From Actinomycetota bacterium (lineage in GTDB: Bacteria > Actinomycetota > Actinomycetes > Mycobacteriales > Mycobacteriaceae), in the NCBI GenBank assembly GCA_018268465.1, contig JAFDWN010000013.1:1-64000 (forward strand): DNA of 64,000 bases, in the 5' to 3' direction. Shown piece by piece: positions 1 through 8,351 of this stretch. Both the position numbers and the translations under genes were made by a program. Position 1 is the first letter of the stretch. The number at the start of each line of letters is the position of its first letter. Below the pieces are notes generated by a model that had not been told where the DNA came from, ran no database searches, and saw only the letters and a program-made list of their open reading frames with translations.

Positions 1-326
1 CCGGCGGCCAAAGCGACCGGGAACGTGGCGACGCCGGCACCGAACACCTGGCCCGCATAGTAGCCGGCGACACTCACCGCCAGCAGTTGCCCGCACGCCT
101 GCGCGCCACCCACTTCCAGCGCCGCCGCGGCGGTGGCGGCCAACTGTGGTTGACGACCCGCGGTGGTCGCGCAGGGAAACGTCGCCGCCATCGCGGTGCC
201 GAACCACTGCGAGACGACCAGGGAGAAGCGCAAACCGGAGATCAGCGGGCTCGCCGGATACGCTCCCCCATCGGCCACCAGCCAATCCTTCTCCAGCCGC
301 TGCGCCAAATCCGTTGCGTCAAGCAT
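1..326 (-). CDS. Unknown eCIS-operon protein, cut by the left edge
   Basis: An ATG at 326 opens a frame that stays open to base 1, giving 108 visible residues. It begins two bases after the stop of the spike gene, so it is very likely the next gene of the contractile-injection operon. The N-terminus (MLDATDLAQRLEKDWL) is polar and possibly helical. The second half is rich in Ala and Gly with hydrophobic stretches (SVAGYYAGQVFGAG). I do not recognise the family. The segment shows neither a PAAR tip signature nor a gp25-like baseplate motif, which are the proteins often encoded after the spike. The C-terminal part is outside the window. Confidence 0.6.
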   Translation of the reverse strand, partial: MLDATDLAQRLEKDWLVADGGAYPASPLISGLRFSLVVSQWFGTAMAATFPCATTAGRQPQLAATAAAALEVGGAQACGQLLAVSVAGYYAGQVFGAGVATFPVALAA

Positions 327-328
327 GA

Positions 329-1012
329 TCACTCCGTGAACGAGGTCTTGGACAAGTGCGTCGGAAGCATGGGTTGCACCGGCGGGCCAGACGGTCCCAC
401 CCCGGTCGGATGCGTGTGGGTGTTGAACAGGTTCATGAAGCTGTTGCCCAAGACCAGCGCTTCAGCGGCCGCTGCACCCAACTGAATCTTGGTCGCGGTG
501 ATCACGATTTCGCCGTTCTTGGTGAGCTCGATCTGCGCCCGGTCGCCGCCGCACGCGATGATCAGCACGCCGCCGTCGTCATCGAACACCAGCCGATGAC
601 CCGACGAGGTCCGCAGGATCGACTTCCCCGGCCCGGCGGTCGCCCCGTCGGACGTCGGCACCTCGCTACCCGTCGATTCACCGAGATCGTCCTGCTGCCC
701 GGCACTTTCAGGAGATCCCCAGAAACAGCCGGTCCACAACGGCCGGCTGACCTCGCCGGCCGCGAACTCGATCCACACCGTGTCGCCGCGCGCCGGCAGG
801 AACAGCATCCCGCGGTCCTTGCCACCGCCGAACGGCGCGCACGGCAGCGCCCACCCGGTTTCCACGTCCTCGCCGAGCACCGCCGGCACGCGCGCACGCA
901 GCCGCCCGATGGTCAGCGGATCCTCGACGTCGGTGACCACGCCTTCGTACTTGCCGTAGAACCGCTGCTCCGCCGGCTCGGTGAACTGTGCTGCACGCCC
1001 GGCCTGACTCAT
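329..1012 (-). CDS. eCIS spike protein, T4 gp5 / VgrG C-terminal type
   Basis: The protein has 227 residues. Residues about 13-100 form the OB-type domain found at the base of gp5/VgrG spikes (FYGKYEGVVTDVEDPLTIGRLR, then GMLFLPARGDTVWIEF). The second half has short beta repeats (HRLVFDDDGG, AQIELTKNGEIVITAT) typical of a trimeric beta-helix, followed by a THTHPTGVGPSGPP tail of the kind seen at spike tips. In Afp/PVC-type particles this protein sits at the tip of the tube. The ATG at 1012 overlaps the stop of the upstream hub gene in an ATGA arrangement, which fixes the start. A longer frame upstream exists but overlaps the hub gene and is rejected. Confidence 0.85.
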   Translation of the reverse strand: MSQAGRAAQFTEPAEQRFYGKYEGVVTDVEDPLTIGRLRARVPAVLGEDVETGWALPCAPFGGGKDRGMLFLPARGDTVWIEFAAGEVSRPLWTGCFWGSPESAGQQDDLGESTGSEVPTSDGATAGPGKSILRTSSGHRLVFDDDGGVLIIACGGDRAQIELTKNGEIVITATKIQLGAAAAEALVLGNSFMNLFNTHTHPTGVGPSGPPVQPMLPTHLSKTSFTE

Positions 1013-2154
1013 GACGGGGGCACCTCCTCGGCTGTGCGTCCGAACTCCTCCTGCCCGGTGAGCCCGGTCGCATTGCGTTCGGCGATGAACGTTTGACTGA
1101 GAATCCCCGCGTCCACCGTGGTCCGCACGCTGCGGACGTAATAGGTACCGGCGAACAGCTTGCCGATGCCCTTGACCAACACCGGCCGCCGCGACCTCAG
1201 CAGCCCTCGGTACAGATCGCAGTTCACTTCGCCGCGGGCCTCGATGACGAACCGGGCCAGATCGGTGGCGGCCGTTCCTTCGGCCTCGATGGCGGCGTCG
1301 TCCGGCCACGGGTCCCGAAGCAACGTGTTGACGGGATCGGATCCGGCCTCGGTCCAGGCACTTTCGATGGACTCCGGCAGACGGTCATCACCCAGCGCGG
1401 CCAGCTCCGGATCACCGGTGCTGCGCACCACCCGCTTACGGATCGGGTCGATGGCGGCGCCCACGACGCGCACCGGTCCGGTGCACACCAACTGGAGGTC
1501 GATCCAGCGCAGGCTCTCCGGCGGGCGCAGGATCGTCAGATCCGCCTGCGGATCCGCCCCGAGGTCACGCGGACGGAAGTGGCCGACCACCTCGTCGGCC
1601 ACCCCGTCGTACTCGAAGTAGCAGCAATAACCGTTTCGGCGCGCCAGTTTCCGCGCGAAACTCCAATCGGAGCAACGCTGCGTCAACATATGATGGTCTT
1701 GGCGGTGCCGGGCCGCCGTCGCTTGTGTCACCGCCGTGATGTTGTAGCGGCCGAACACTTCCTCGACCGCTTCGCTGTCGGTTGCGTCGGGGTAGGACGC
1801 CGTCCGCTCGGCCGCGTCGAGCAGTACCGCGGCGTCCATACCGAGGATCTCCAGATAGCAGTTCGACTCGATCGATTCGAAATGTGGCCGAAGGTGGGTC
1901 ACGTAGCCCTGGAACATCCGCCCGACAGTGCCTCCCGGCGCGGCGAGGTCGATCGCCAGCGGCGCACCCGCGACGAAGACGTCGTCGTCGAGCGGGCTGA
2001 ACGCGCCCGAGGGCTGTTGAACGAGCCGGAACCGCAACGCAGCCAGCGTGGCTTCGCTGTCACCCTCCCGGACTTCGAGCCGGATCAGCTGGTCGAGCAG
2101 CGTCGGCTCGACCCGTTCACCGTTGACGGCCAGGTTGATCTGCGGAGAGGGCAT
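1009..2154 (-). CDS. eCIS baseplate hub protein, gp27 / phage late control gene D type
   Basis: The protein has 381 residues and resembles the gp27/gpD hub fold that, with the gp5-like spike, forms the central baseplate hub of contractile tails. Family-like features are the N-terminal beta-rich segment (LIRLEVREGDSEATLAALRF), the central MLTQRCSDWSFARKLARRNGYC stretch (compare the 'SDWEFAQRLAREAGY' pattern of gpD proteins) and a C-terminal beta domain (FAGTYYVRSVRTTVD). It starts at the ATG at 2154, 13 bases after the gpX-like gene, and ends overlapping the spike gene. In PVC-type loci the matching protein is Pvc8. The family call is by pattern, not by alignment. Confidence 0.85.
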   Translation of the reverse strand: MPSPQINLAVNGERVEPTLLDQLIRLEVREGDSEATLAALRFRLVQQPSGAFSPLDDDVFVAGAPLAIDLAAPGGTVGRMFQGYVTHLRPHFESIESNCYLEILGMDAAVLLDAAERTASYPDATDSEAVEEVFGRYNITAVTQATAARHRQDHHMLTQRCSDWSFARKLARRNGYCCYFEYDGVADEVVGHFRPRDLGADPQADLTILRPPESLRWIDLQLVCTGPVRVVGAAIDPIRKRVVRSTGDPELAALGDDRLPESIESAWTEAGSDPVNTLLRDPWPDDAAIEAEGTAATDLARFVIEARGEVNCDLYRGLLRSRRPVLVKGIGKLFAGTYYVRSVRTTVDAGILSQTFIAERNATGLTGQEEFGRTAEEVPPS

Positions 2155-2167
2155 CGTCGGCGCTCAG

Positions 2168-2455
2168 CTACTTGTTGGGCGGCACCGCGACCGGTTCACC
2201 GGGCGCCACCACGTCGAAGGGGTCCAGATGCGGCCCGGCGTCACACACCAACCAGAACAACAGTGGGTCGCGGTAGTACCGGAACGCCAGCAGATCGAGC
2301 CGGTCCGACTGATCGGGCGTGACGTACAGCACCGATGCCCGGGCCGGGATCTCGCGCAGCTGACCGAGCCGGATCGCGTTGCCCGCCCCGTCGTCGACGA
2401 CGACTGGTGCACTGCGGGCGTATCGGCTGTCCCGGTCTTCCTGATTCGGTCTCAT
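2168..2455 (-). CDS. eCIS gpX / LysM-like tail protein
   Basis: This 95-residue protein carries the tail-protein-X/LysM-type pattern in its second half: SDRLDLLAFRYYRDPLLFW, then DPFDVVAPGEPVAVP. The pattern is known from small phage and eCIS proteins that lie between the tube-initiator and the hub, and from LysM domains fused to that initiator. It probably stabilises the hub-tube junction. The ATG at 2455 has a GAGGTG stretch just upstream. The gene lies six bases after the tube-initiator gene and thirteen before the hub gene, within the same operon. Confidence 0.75.
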   Translation of the reverse strand: MRPNQEDRDSRYARSAPVVVDDGAGNAIRLGQLREIPARASVLYVTPDQSDRLDLLAFRYYRDPLLFWLVCDAGPHLDPFDVVAPGEPVAVPPNK

Positions 2456-2461
2456 ATCACC

Positions 2462-3133
2462 TCACAACGGCAGGATGTTGGTGCTCTGGTCAACGGTGTT
2501 GTCGAGGAACATCTTGGCCATCTCGCGGCGCTTGCCGTCGGTGAACGAAAGGCTGGACGACACGGCGGTATTGTTGCTCGCATCTTCTGCTCCCAATACC
2601 TCCAGGCTGACGTCGATTTCGGCGCGTACCGGATTCAGCTCGGCGTTGAACACCGACTCGGTGATCGTCATGCCCGCGATCCGCACCGGGTAGACCCGCT
2701 TTCGGCTCCAGACGAACAGCACCGTCGGGCGTCGCGGGCGCGCGAGCACCGCCTCGGTGCCATCCGAGGCCGCTTCAGCCTCGGTCTCGGCCGGGTACAT
2801 CAGGTCTTCGATCGCGGCGATCTCGGGCGCGATGCCGAGCTCGACCGGCAGATTGCTCGCCGCCTGATGTCGTTCCGCCAGGTCCAGCCTGATCAACACG
2901 CTGAAGGAGTGTTTCAGCGCGCCCTCGGCGGAGTCGGCGCCTTGTTCGGCCTGGGCGTTGTCGCCCGGTGCGGCACTGGCCGCGCCCGGTTCCTGTTGGC
3001 TCTGCTCGACGCTCACCTGCCGCGCTAGGGTTTCGGGGTTGAACCGGAACGGAATCACCCGCTTCTTGTCGGGATAGCCGTCGGGTTCGTAGGCGATGAA
3101 CGCGCCGCGCAGATAGCTGGTCTCGGCCGTCAC
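2462..3133 (-). CDS. eCIS tube-initiator protein, Pvc7/Afp7-like (CIS_tube domain)
   Basis: The 223-residue protein begins with RGAFIAYEPDGYPDKKRVIPF and RFNPETLARQ, the typical opening of the contractile-injection tube-initiator family ('F.FNP..ls'). A low-complexity Ala/Glu/Gln insert follows (residues about 47-68), then KHSFSVLIRLDLAERHQ and, near the C-terminus, FVWSRKRVYPVRIAGMTITE and FNAELNPVRAEIDVSLEV. These match the family's two beta sandwiches. It joins the tube to the baseplate hub. The GTG start at 3133 overlaps the preceding stop (GTGA). Usual family members carry a C-terminal LysM; here that role seems to be taken by the separate gpX-like gene. Confidence 0.85.
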   Translation of the reverse strand: MTAETSYLRGAFIAYEPDGYPDKKRVIPFRFNPETLARQVSVEQSQQEPGAASAAPGDNAQAEQGADSAEGALKHSFSVLIRLDLAERHQAASNLPVELGIAPEIAAIEDLMYPAETEAEAASDGTEAVLARPRRPTVLFVWSRKRVYPVRIAGMTITESVFNAELNPVRAEIDVSLEVLGAEDASNNTAVSSSLSFTDGKRREMAKMFLDNTVDQSTNILPL

Positions 3134-3405
3134 GGCAGCGCCTCCAACAGCCGTCGGTACAGGATGTCGGCGAGCCGTTCGGCTCCCCGGCTGCCCAGCA
3201 GGTCGTCCAGGGTCAGTTCGGAGATCTCGAGTTCATCGAGCACCAGTTCCCGTGCACCGCCCCAACGTTCGAACGGGCTGCCCTTGAGCCTCTCGGCCAG
3301 CAGCGTGAAAGCCACCTGCGCGACGTGGCCAGCCGACTCCAGTCGCTGCCGCTCGGCCTCGGTGCGGACCACCAGCCGGTCGACGGTCAGTGTCAGATCA
3401 CTCAT
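3130..3405 (-). CDS. Small eCIS-operon protein, unknown function
   Basis: A 91-residue acidic, mostly helical protein (LTVDRLVVRTEAERQRLE, then ELVLDELEISELTLDDLLG). The ATG at 3405 overlaps the stop of the AAA+ gene (ATGA), and its own stop overlaps the GTG of the tube-initiator gene. It is therefore translationally coupled on both sides, which is good evidence that it is real. A longer upstream frame would lie inside the ATPase gene and is rejected. I do not recognise the family; small coupled proteins at this position may be assembly factors, but that is inference. Confidence 0.7.
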   Translation of the reverse strand: MSDLTLTVDRLVVRTEAERQRLESAGHVAQVAFTLLAERLKGSPFERWGGARELVLDELEISELTLDDLLGSRGAERLADILYRRLLEALP

Positions 3406-5369
3406 GCCGTGGCCTCCTCGCCGAGATGGACGGCCAGCGGACCGAAATCCACCGGGGAGCGCGGCAGCCCGGTCTTCTCGAGCTCCCGGAAGGTCGCCCT
3501 GACCAAGTCCTCGGTGGACACCCGCCCGGATCCGGCGGCCGCCAGGTGTGCCGCCAACATCCCGATGTTGCCGATGTTGCCGCCCGCCAACCGGAACTGC
3601 TGCACGAACGGGTCCAGGTCCAGCGCGGCGTCGCGCCACCGGGCGGGCGGCAAGGCCTGCTCCCACAGCCGGCGCCGCATGTCCTGATCGGGCATCGGAA
3701 AGTCGAGCAGGAAGCGGATCCGCCGCAGGAACGCCGGGTCGATGTTGTTGCGCATGTTGGTGGCCAACACCACGACCCCGCCGAAGGTCTCCAGCCGCTG
3801 CAGCAGATACCCGACCTCGATGTTCGCGTAGCGGTCATGGGCGTCCTTGACCTCGGATCGCTTGCCGAACAACGCATCGGCCTCGTCGAACAACAACAGG
3901 CCGTGGCCGGCGTCGGCCTCATCGAAGACGGCCGCCAACGCCTTCTCGGTCTCGCCGATGTACTTCGAGACGACCTGACTCAGGTCGATGCGATACAGGT
4001 TGAGGCCGAACCGATTTGCCAGGCACTGCGCGGCGAACGTCTTGCCGGTGCCCGGGGGGCCGGAGAACAACGCGGTCAGTCCGGTGCCGAACCCGCCGCC
4101 GTCGCCCAGGCCCATCTCACCGAACACCCGGCCGGAATGCTCGTACCACACGATCATCTCGTCGAGCTTGCGGCGCAGCCGTGGCGGCGCCACCAGCCGA
4201 TCCATCGTGTTGGCGGTGCGCAGGTGCACCACCGACCGGGCCATCCGCCGGGAGCCCTGGCGTAGCACCTCGGCGGCGATACGGTCGGACGGGCAGGCGG
4301 TGGCTTGGCCCGAGTCCAGCGCATCGGATGCCGCCTGCACGGCCGCCCGGGCTTCCTCGACGTTGACGCGGAACCGATGCGCTAGCCGGTCGACGCTGCG
4401 CTCGTCGTCGAGCACCGCACCCCAGACGCGGCAGCTGCGGGCATAGTCGAGCGCGTCGATGCCGGCCACGGGCCAGTGACCGCTGGCAGCGTCCTCCGAC
4501 ATGCCGACCACGAGCCGCGGCAGGGTGCGGGCCAACTCGTCGACGTAGGCGACCGGCGAGGGCTTGCCGCGGGTGTAGGCGAACACATCGAGGTACGCGA
4601 GCCCCTCCCGCACCCGCAGCACCGACGCCGCCGGCGGCAGGTCCTCCCGCGCGGTCACGTAGTGAATCGAGGCCCCGTAGTGCGACGCGAGGTCGAGCCC
4701 GAACTGACGCGCCGCCCGCGCCGACGGGGCACGCACGCACAGCAGCCCACGCGAGTCGAGCGCCGCTGCCGCACCGGCCACCGTCTGCGGGTCGTACACG
4801 CAGTGCTTCGCCGGCAGCTGCGTCTCGGTGACATCGGACTGAGGCCGGCCCACCTGCTGGCCGTCGGCCAGAATCGGCGCCAGCTCGGCGGCGTTGAGAC
4901 GTATTCCCTGCTGCGAGAACGGCCTCGACGGCGACGGGTCCGGCACGTCGACCAGAGCCAGCCGCCGCGCCATACCTCCGTCCAGGCCCTCGGCCAGACT
5001 CACCTCGACCGGGACACCCAGCGCCGCACGCATGAGTCGGGCGAACGTCATGGGAGTCATCAAGTGCAGGCCGTCCTGCTCGCTGAGAATGCTGGCCGCC
5101 GCCGCGGCCTCGGGGAACACCTCGACGGCGGCGCACAGTATCACCAGCCACGCCTCGTCGTCGCCGAGCCCGAGGACACCACTCAGCCTGCGGCGCAGCG
5201 GATCTTGCCCACGGACGCAATCCCGCATCCGGGTACCGATGTCCTGCCAGCGCTGCGGATCGACCTTCCACCCCTCATGCGCGTAGGCGATTTCGCTGAC
5301 CGGGGTGCGCACCGCGCTCTCCGCCCCGAGCAGCAGCAGATCCCGCGCCAACCACAGTGCGGGCGTCAC
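3402..5369 (-). CDS. eCIS AAA+ ATPase, Afp15/Pvc15-like
   Basis: The protein has 655 residues. The C-terminal third is a AAA+ module: Walker A LFSGPPGTGKT at about 432-443, Walker B LLLFDEADALFG at about 491-502, then VVLATNMRNNIDPAFLRRI (sensor 1 and arginine-finger region) and a C-terminal lid. The N-terminal ~400 residues are the variable region seen in eCIS ATPases. This ATPase family is a hallmark of Afp/PVC-like loci and is thought to act in assembly, since extracellular systems are not recycled by ClpV. Both ends overlap neighbouring genes by four bases (GTGA start, ATGA stop). Confidence 0.93.
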   Translation of the reverse strand: MTPALWLARDLLLLGAESAVRTPVSEIAYAHEGWKVDPQRWQDIGTRMRDCVRGQDPLRRRLSGVLGLGDDEAWLVILCAAVEVFPEAAAAASILSEQDGLHLMTPMTFARLMRAALGVPVEVSLAEGLDGGMARRLALVDVPDPSPSRPFSQQGIRLNAAELAPILADGQQVGRPQSDVTETQLPAKHCVYDPQTVAGAAAALDSRGLLCVRAPSARAARQFGLDLASHYGASIHYVTAREDLPPAASVLRVREGLAYLDVFAYTRGKPSPVAYVDELARTLPRLVVGMSEDAASGHWPVAGIDALDYARSCRVWGAVLDDERSVDRLAHRFRVNVEEARAAVQAASDALDSGQATACPSDRIAAEVLRQGSRRMARSVVHLRTANTMDRLVAPPRLRRKLDEMIVWYEHSGRVFGEMGLGDGGGFGTGLTALFSGPPGTGKTFAAQCLANRFGLNLYRIDLSQVVSKYIGETEKALAAVFDEADAGHGLLLFDEADALFGKRSEVKDAHDRYANIEVGYLLQRLETFGGVVVLATNMRNNIDPAFLRRIRFLLDFPMPDQDMRRRLWEQALPPARWRDAALDLDPFVQQFRLAGGNIGNIGMLAAHLAAAGSGRVSTEDLVRATFRELEKTGLPRSPVDFGPLAVHLGEEATA

Positions 5370-6502
5370 GGGGTGAACTCCATCAACACATACGGCGTGA
5401 ATCTGCCGGACGCGTCGCGGACACTGAGCCGATAGTCCCGGTCCCGAAACGACGCGGCTTGCAGCGCCGCGGCGGCGACCGTCACCGAGTTCGCCACCGC
5501 CGCAACCGGAAACTGCTGCACGTCGCCGGGTGAGACCACTCCCTCGTCCGGCCAGGCGTAGAGATCGGTGGCCCCCGCCAGGCCGCGGCCCGCCAACACC
5601 AGCGGATTACCGACCGAATGGGTGACGGCGGGCGGGGCATCCACCGACGACAGTGACGCGTCGATCACCCGGACGCTGCGCGGGGTCGACCACAACGTGC
5701 CCGCGGCGACGGTGACATCGAAATCGCCGGGGTCGACGGCGTTGGCGCCCGCGGTCGGGAGGGTGGCCAGCACCGGCCCCTCGGGCACCGGGACCGCCAG
5801 GTCGCCCCCGGTGAGCCGGGACCGCCCGACGTGGACGGCGGTGATTCCCCCGAGGAAGTCGAGGTCGATGCGGATCCGGCCGCCCTCCCCCACGCTGGAC
5901 GGCGTGATGCGGCGGATCTCCGGCCGGGTACGCACGCCGACGGTGAGCCGCACCCCGCCCGGTTGCACCACCGGGCCGGCCGGCAGGTCCGGGCGCAGCA
6001 TCGGCAGCTGCACCGGCGCCACCTCCAGCAGCGCCCAGGGGCGGTGCGGGATATGCAGCGGCGCAAAGATCTTCTCGACCATTTCGATCGCCGTGTTGAC
6101 GTGCACGATGTCCAGCCGGCCGGTGCCCACCGGCGTCGCACCGGCCAGGGTCAGCGGCAGTGTCCACTGCGGATCGGTGTGAAAGACCTGCAGCACGCGA
6201 CCCAGCAGGTTGTGCGCCTGGACCGCATCGTTGTTGTTATCCGACCCGTAGGTGGTGATGAGATAGAACGCCGACAACGACAGCGGAGGAACCGCCATCG
6301 TCCCGTCGTGTCCGCGGTGCGGCGAGTCGTTGATGTGCGTCGTCTGCGGCGTAACGTACATCAGCGAGATGCGGATGGCTTCCGTCTGCGCGGTCGCCGC
6401 GTCCAGCGGCGGTGCCACCCGGACATCGGCGATACCGGTACGGTCAGTCAGCACATCCAGCAGGACCTGCCCGACGTCGAAGAGATTGTTGAACCGCCCC
6501 AC
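5366..6502 (-). CDS. eCIS cap/terminator protein with DUF4255 domain, Pvc16-like, plus IPT/TIG-like repeats
   Basis: The first ~190 residues match the DUF4255 (Pvc16) pattern: MYVTPQTTHINDSPHRG, LSAFYLITTYGSDNN, HNLLGRVLQVFH, then IAPLHIP-like and RPWALLEVAPVQ motifs. In PVC-type particles this protein caps the sheath/tube end. The C-terminal half contains beta-rich IPT/TIG-like units (RPEIRRITPSSVGEGGRIRI; VTHSVGNPLVLAGRGL). A GTG at 6502 is chosen as the start because it lies one base after the upstream stop and follows a G-rich ribosome-binding stretch. The longer frame upstream would read through the proline-rich gene in another phase. Confidence 0.85.
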   Translation of the reverse strand: MGRFNNLFDVGQVLLDVLTDRTGIADVRVAPPLDAATAQTEAIRISLMYVTPQTTHINDSPHRGHDGTMAVPPLSLSAFYLITTYGSDNNNDAVQAHNLLGRVLQVFHTDPQWTLPLTLAGATPVGTGRLDIVHVNTAIEMVEKIFAPLHIPHRPWALLEVAPVQLPMLRPDLPAGPVVQPGGVRLTVGVRTRPEIRRITPSSVGEGGRIRIDLDFLGGITAVHVGRSRLTGGDLAVPVPEGPVLATLPTAGANAVDPGDFDVTVAAGTLWSTPRSVRVIDASLSSVDAPPAVTHSVGNPLVLAGRGLAGATDLYAWPDEGVVSPGDVQQFPVAAVANSVTVAAAALQAASFRDRDYRLSVRDASGRFTPYVLMEFTP

Positions 6503-6503
6503 G

Positions 6504-7448
6504 TCAGTACCCCCGCCGGACCGGCCCGAAGCCGGCGTCGATCGAGTGCGGCGCCGCCCGTCGGCGTGGCCTCGGTGCGGGTTTTCCGCGCGATGGCGCG
6601 ACGATCTCGATCCGGCCGATGCGGATGTTGACCGACGACGTTCGCGCCACGGTCGCCGGCTCGGCACCCGGCGACCCTTGCCCGGGCACCGGCGTGGCCG
6701 GCGCCGCCACACCCGCATCCGGCAGACGCCACGCCCGCCCTTCGGTTTTCGTCTGTTCCCGGATCGTTTCCCTGAGCTCCGTCCGCTCCTCGATCGCGCG
6801 CTCGCGCGCGATCTCCGACACCACCCGATCGGTGTGTTCGCGGATCACCACTTCTGGAGGATCCGGCGGTGTATCCGGCCCCGGGCGAGGCGCGTCCGCC
6901 GTTGCGATGGCGCTGTCGATCGGGTGTGGGCGATCCTGGGTCACCGGAGGTCCGGCCACGACCACCAGGGGTGGGATGAGCCCGCGGTCCGAGACGCGAG
7001 CAGGACCGACCGCGGGCACCAGCGGTGCCGGTGGGACCGCGGGCGGTGGCTGCGGCGGCGGCTCGGCGCCCGGTGGTGGACGCTGCGCCGGCGGCGGTAT
7101 CGGCGGCCGCAGACCACCCCCGACTGGCCGACCACGGGGCTCCGGTCCCGTGGGGCGCCGCGGTGGTGCCGGTTCGGTGTCCGGGGAGGGTGACGGTGGT
7201 GGCAGCACTGCCGGGGACGCATCCTGCCGGCGGATCACCTCGACCTCCCGAACCCGCTGCACGTCCTGCCGCGGCGGCGACGGTGCGTTCGGCCGAGCCG
7301 AGGGGAGGTCGAATTCCACCGCTGGAACCGGTGATTCGCGGGACACCGGCGCGACGGGACGCAGTCGGGTCACCGCTCGGCCCGTCGCGGGGCGACTCGG
7401 CGCCAGCGGCGCGTCGAGCAGGCGAGACAGACGAGTCGGTTCGGCCAA
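6504..7448 (-). CDS. Proline-rich eCIS-operon protein, unknown function
   Basis: The 314-residue protein is mostly disordered by composition. Long Pro/Arg/Ala runs lie between residues about 75 and 200, a charged helical stretch (REHTDRVVSEIARERAIEE) follows, and a short C-terminal beta motif reads VNIRIGRIEIVAP. A similar 'V.I.IGRIEV' strand is common near the C-terminus of uncharacterised proteins in phage-tail-like and eCIS loci. It lies between the gp26-like frameshift gene and the DUF4255 gene and ends one base before the latter's start. A structural linker or scaffold role is a guess. Confidence 0.6.
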   Translation of the reverse strand: MAEPTRLSRLLDAPLAPSRPATGRAVTRLRPVAPVSRESPVPAVEFDLPSARPNAPSPPRQDVQRVREVEVIRRQDASPAVLPPPSPSPDTEPAPPRRPTGPEPRGRPVGGGLRPPIPPPAQRPPPGAEPPPQPPPAVPPAPLVPAVGPARVSDRGLIPPLVVVAGPPVTQDRPHPIDSAIATADAPRPGPDTPPDPPEVVIREHTDRVVSEIARERAIEERTELRETIREQTKTEGRAWRLPDAGVAAPATPVPGQGSPGAEPATVARTSSVNIRIGRIEIVAPSRGKPAPRPRRRAAPHSIDAGFGPVRRGY

Positions 7449-7451
7449 CGT

Positions 7452-7640
7452 CTAATAGCCCTCTCTGAGGACCTCAAGCAACGCGGCGTCCCGATCCCGT
7501 TCGATGCGCAGCAAGTACGCCTGCCGTCGGGCTCCGGACAACCCGAGGATCACCGCCTCGGACCAGTGATAGACCTTGGCAAGCGTATGCACTTCGTCAA
7601 GCAGGCGCGCGTTGCGATCCTTCAACTCGGCAAAAAAAAA
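7452..7640 (-). CDS. DUF6760-like C-terminal extension reached by probable -1 frameshift
   Basis: After the T9 run the -1 frame continues for about 60 residues, including LLDEVHTLAKVYHWSEA and GARRQAYLLRIERDR. This resembles the small DUF6760 proteins of eCIS loci (pattern 'LyeEVa.lAyhfHWs...il.l...eR..wv.ei'). No ATG or GTG precedes the conserved part, and there is no evident ribosome-binding site, although a TTG overlaps the 0-frame stop. The simplest reading is that the segment is made as a fusion to the gp26-like protein. An independent TTG start, or a sequencing error in the homopolymer, are the alternatives. Confidence 0.65.
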   Translation of the reverse strand, partial: FFFAELKDRNARLLDEVHTLAKVYHWSEAVILGLSGARRQAYLLRIERDRDAALLEVLREGY

Positions 7641-8266
7641 GATGTCACGTCGAACGGCGCGGCGAATGGGCGAGCGCACTGCACGCAGGTCACCTCCATC
7701 GTGAGATTCAGCTCCGGCAGGGTTTCCTCGATGCATTTCTCGATCTCCATCCGTACCTTCGACTCGAGACCACGGATGTGCTCCCCGTCGAATGGTCCCA
7801 TCTGACCGCCGAGCTGCTCGATCACCTTGGTGAGCAACGCCGTTCGCCGCTGCGCCGCGGTCGCGTCGGGTTCGTCCAACAGCTCTTCCTGACACCTCGC
7901 TGTCGGAAGCCGCAGGACGACCGACACCCCGGTGCTGAGCATCCTCTCGATCCGAGTGGGTGGCGTGTCGAAGTCCAACGGCAGAGCGGCGAGGGTGAAC
8001 GCCACCTCCTGTTGAACATCGCAGTGCGGGCACTCCGCGAGAGTGCGGACGTCGTCGCCGAACGACAGGCGTCGAAGCTCGATCAGGGCGCGGTCGCGCT
8101 CGGCGACGGGCAGGTCGTGTACCCGCGCCAGCGCTTCGGCGGAGTCCGCTCCCGGGGCGACCAGGCAGCGCGCCAACACACCGTTGCACAGCTTCGCGGT
8201 GTTCGCCGCATACTTGCATTCCTCGACGTACTCTTCTTCGTATCCACTCAACGGCCGCAGCGACAT
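7622..8266 (-). CDS. T4 gp26-like baseplate/tail assembly protein (0-frame product)
   Basis: The ~214-residue protein begins RPLSGYEEEYVEE and carries two CxxC pairs (AECPHCDVQ and VTCVQCARPF), as expected for the T4 gp26/gp51-type hub assembly proteins found in eCIS loci. The ATG at 8266 is preferred because it follows a G-rich stretch and begins the conserved part. Upstream alternatives at 8299 and 8323 are in frame. The 0 frame ends at TGA 7622-7624, immediately after a run of nine T residues on the coding strand. Beyond that run the -1 frame encodes a DUF6760-like segment with no good start of its own. Confidence 0.75.
   Translation of the reverse strand: MSLRPLSGYEEEYVEECKYAANTAKLCNGVLARCLVAPGADSAEALARVHDLPVAERDRALIELRRLSFGDDVRTLAECPHCDVQQEVAFTLAALPLDFDTPPTRIERMLSTGVSVVLRLPTARCQEELLDEPDATAAQRRTALLTKVIEQLGGQMGPFDGEHIRGLESKVRMEIEKCIEETLPELNLTMEVTCVQCARPFAAPFDVTSFFLPS
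7632..7640 (-). other. Candidate -1 ribosomal frameshift site (nine T on the coding strand)
   Basis: On the coding strand the 0 frame reads TCT TTT TTT TTG, giving a T-TTT-TTT slippery heptamer with perfect re-pairing after a one-base backward slip. The 0-frame stop follows four codons later (TTG CCG AGT TGA). In the window this is the only homopolymer I noticed at a gene junction whose alternative frame carries a conserved domain. Confidence 0.6.
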
Positions 8267-8351
8267 CCCCGCTCCGCCAACAGAATCCGGCCTCAGCATG
8301 GGCGAGGAGACGCTTTCCACCACGACACGTCCGCCGACAGTCTCTGGACGG

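Noticed and set aside
329..1309. A 326-residue minus-strand reading of the spike gene
   Set aside because: The extra N-terminus lies inside the hub gene in another phase and is Arg-rich; the ATG at 1012 is coupled to the hub stop.
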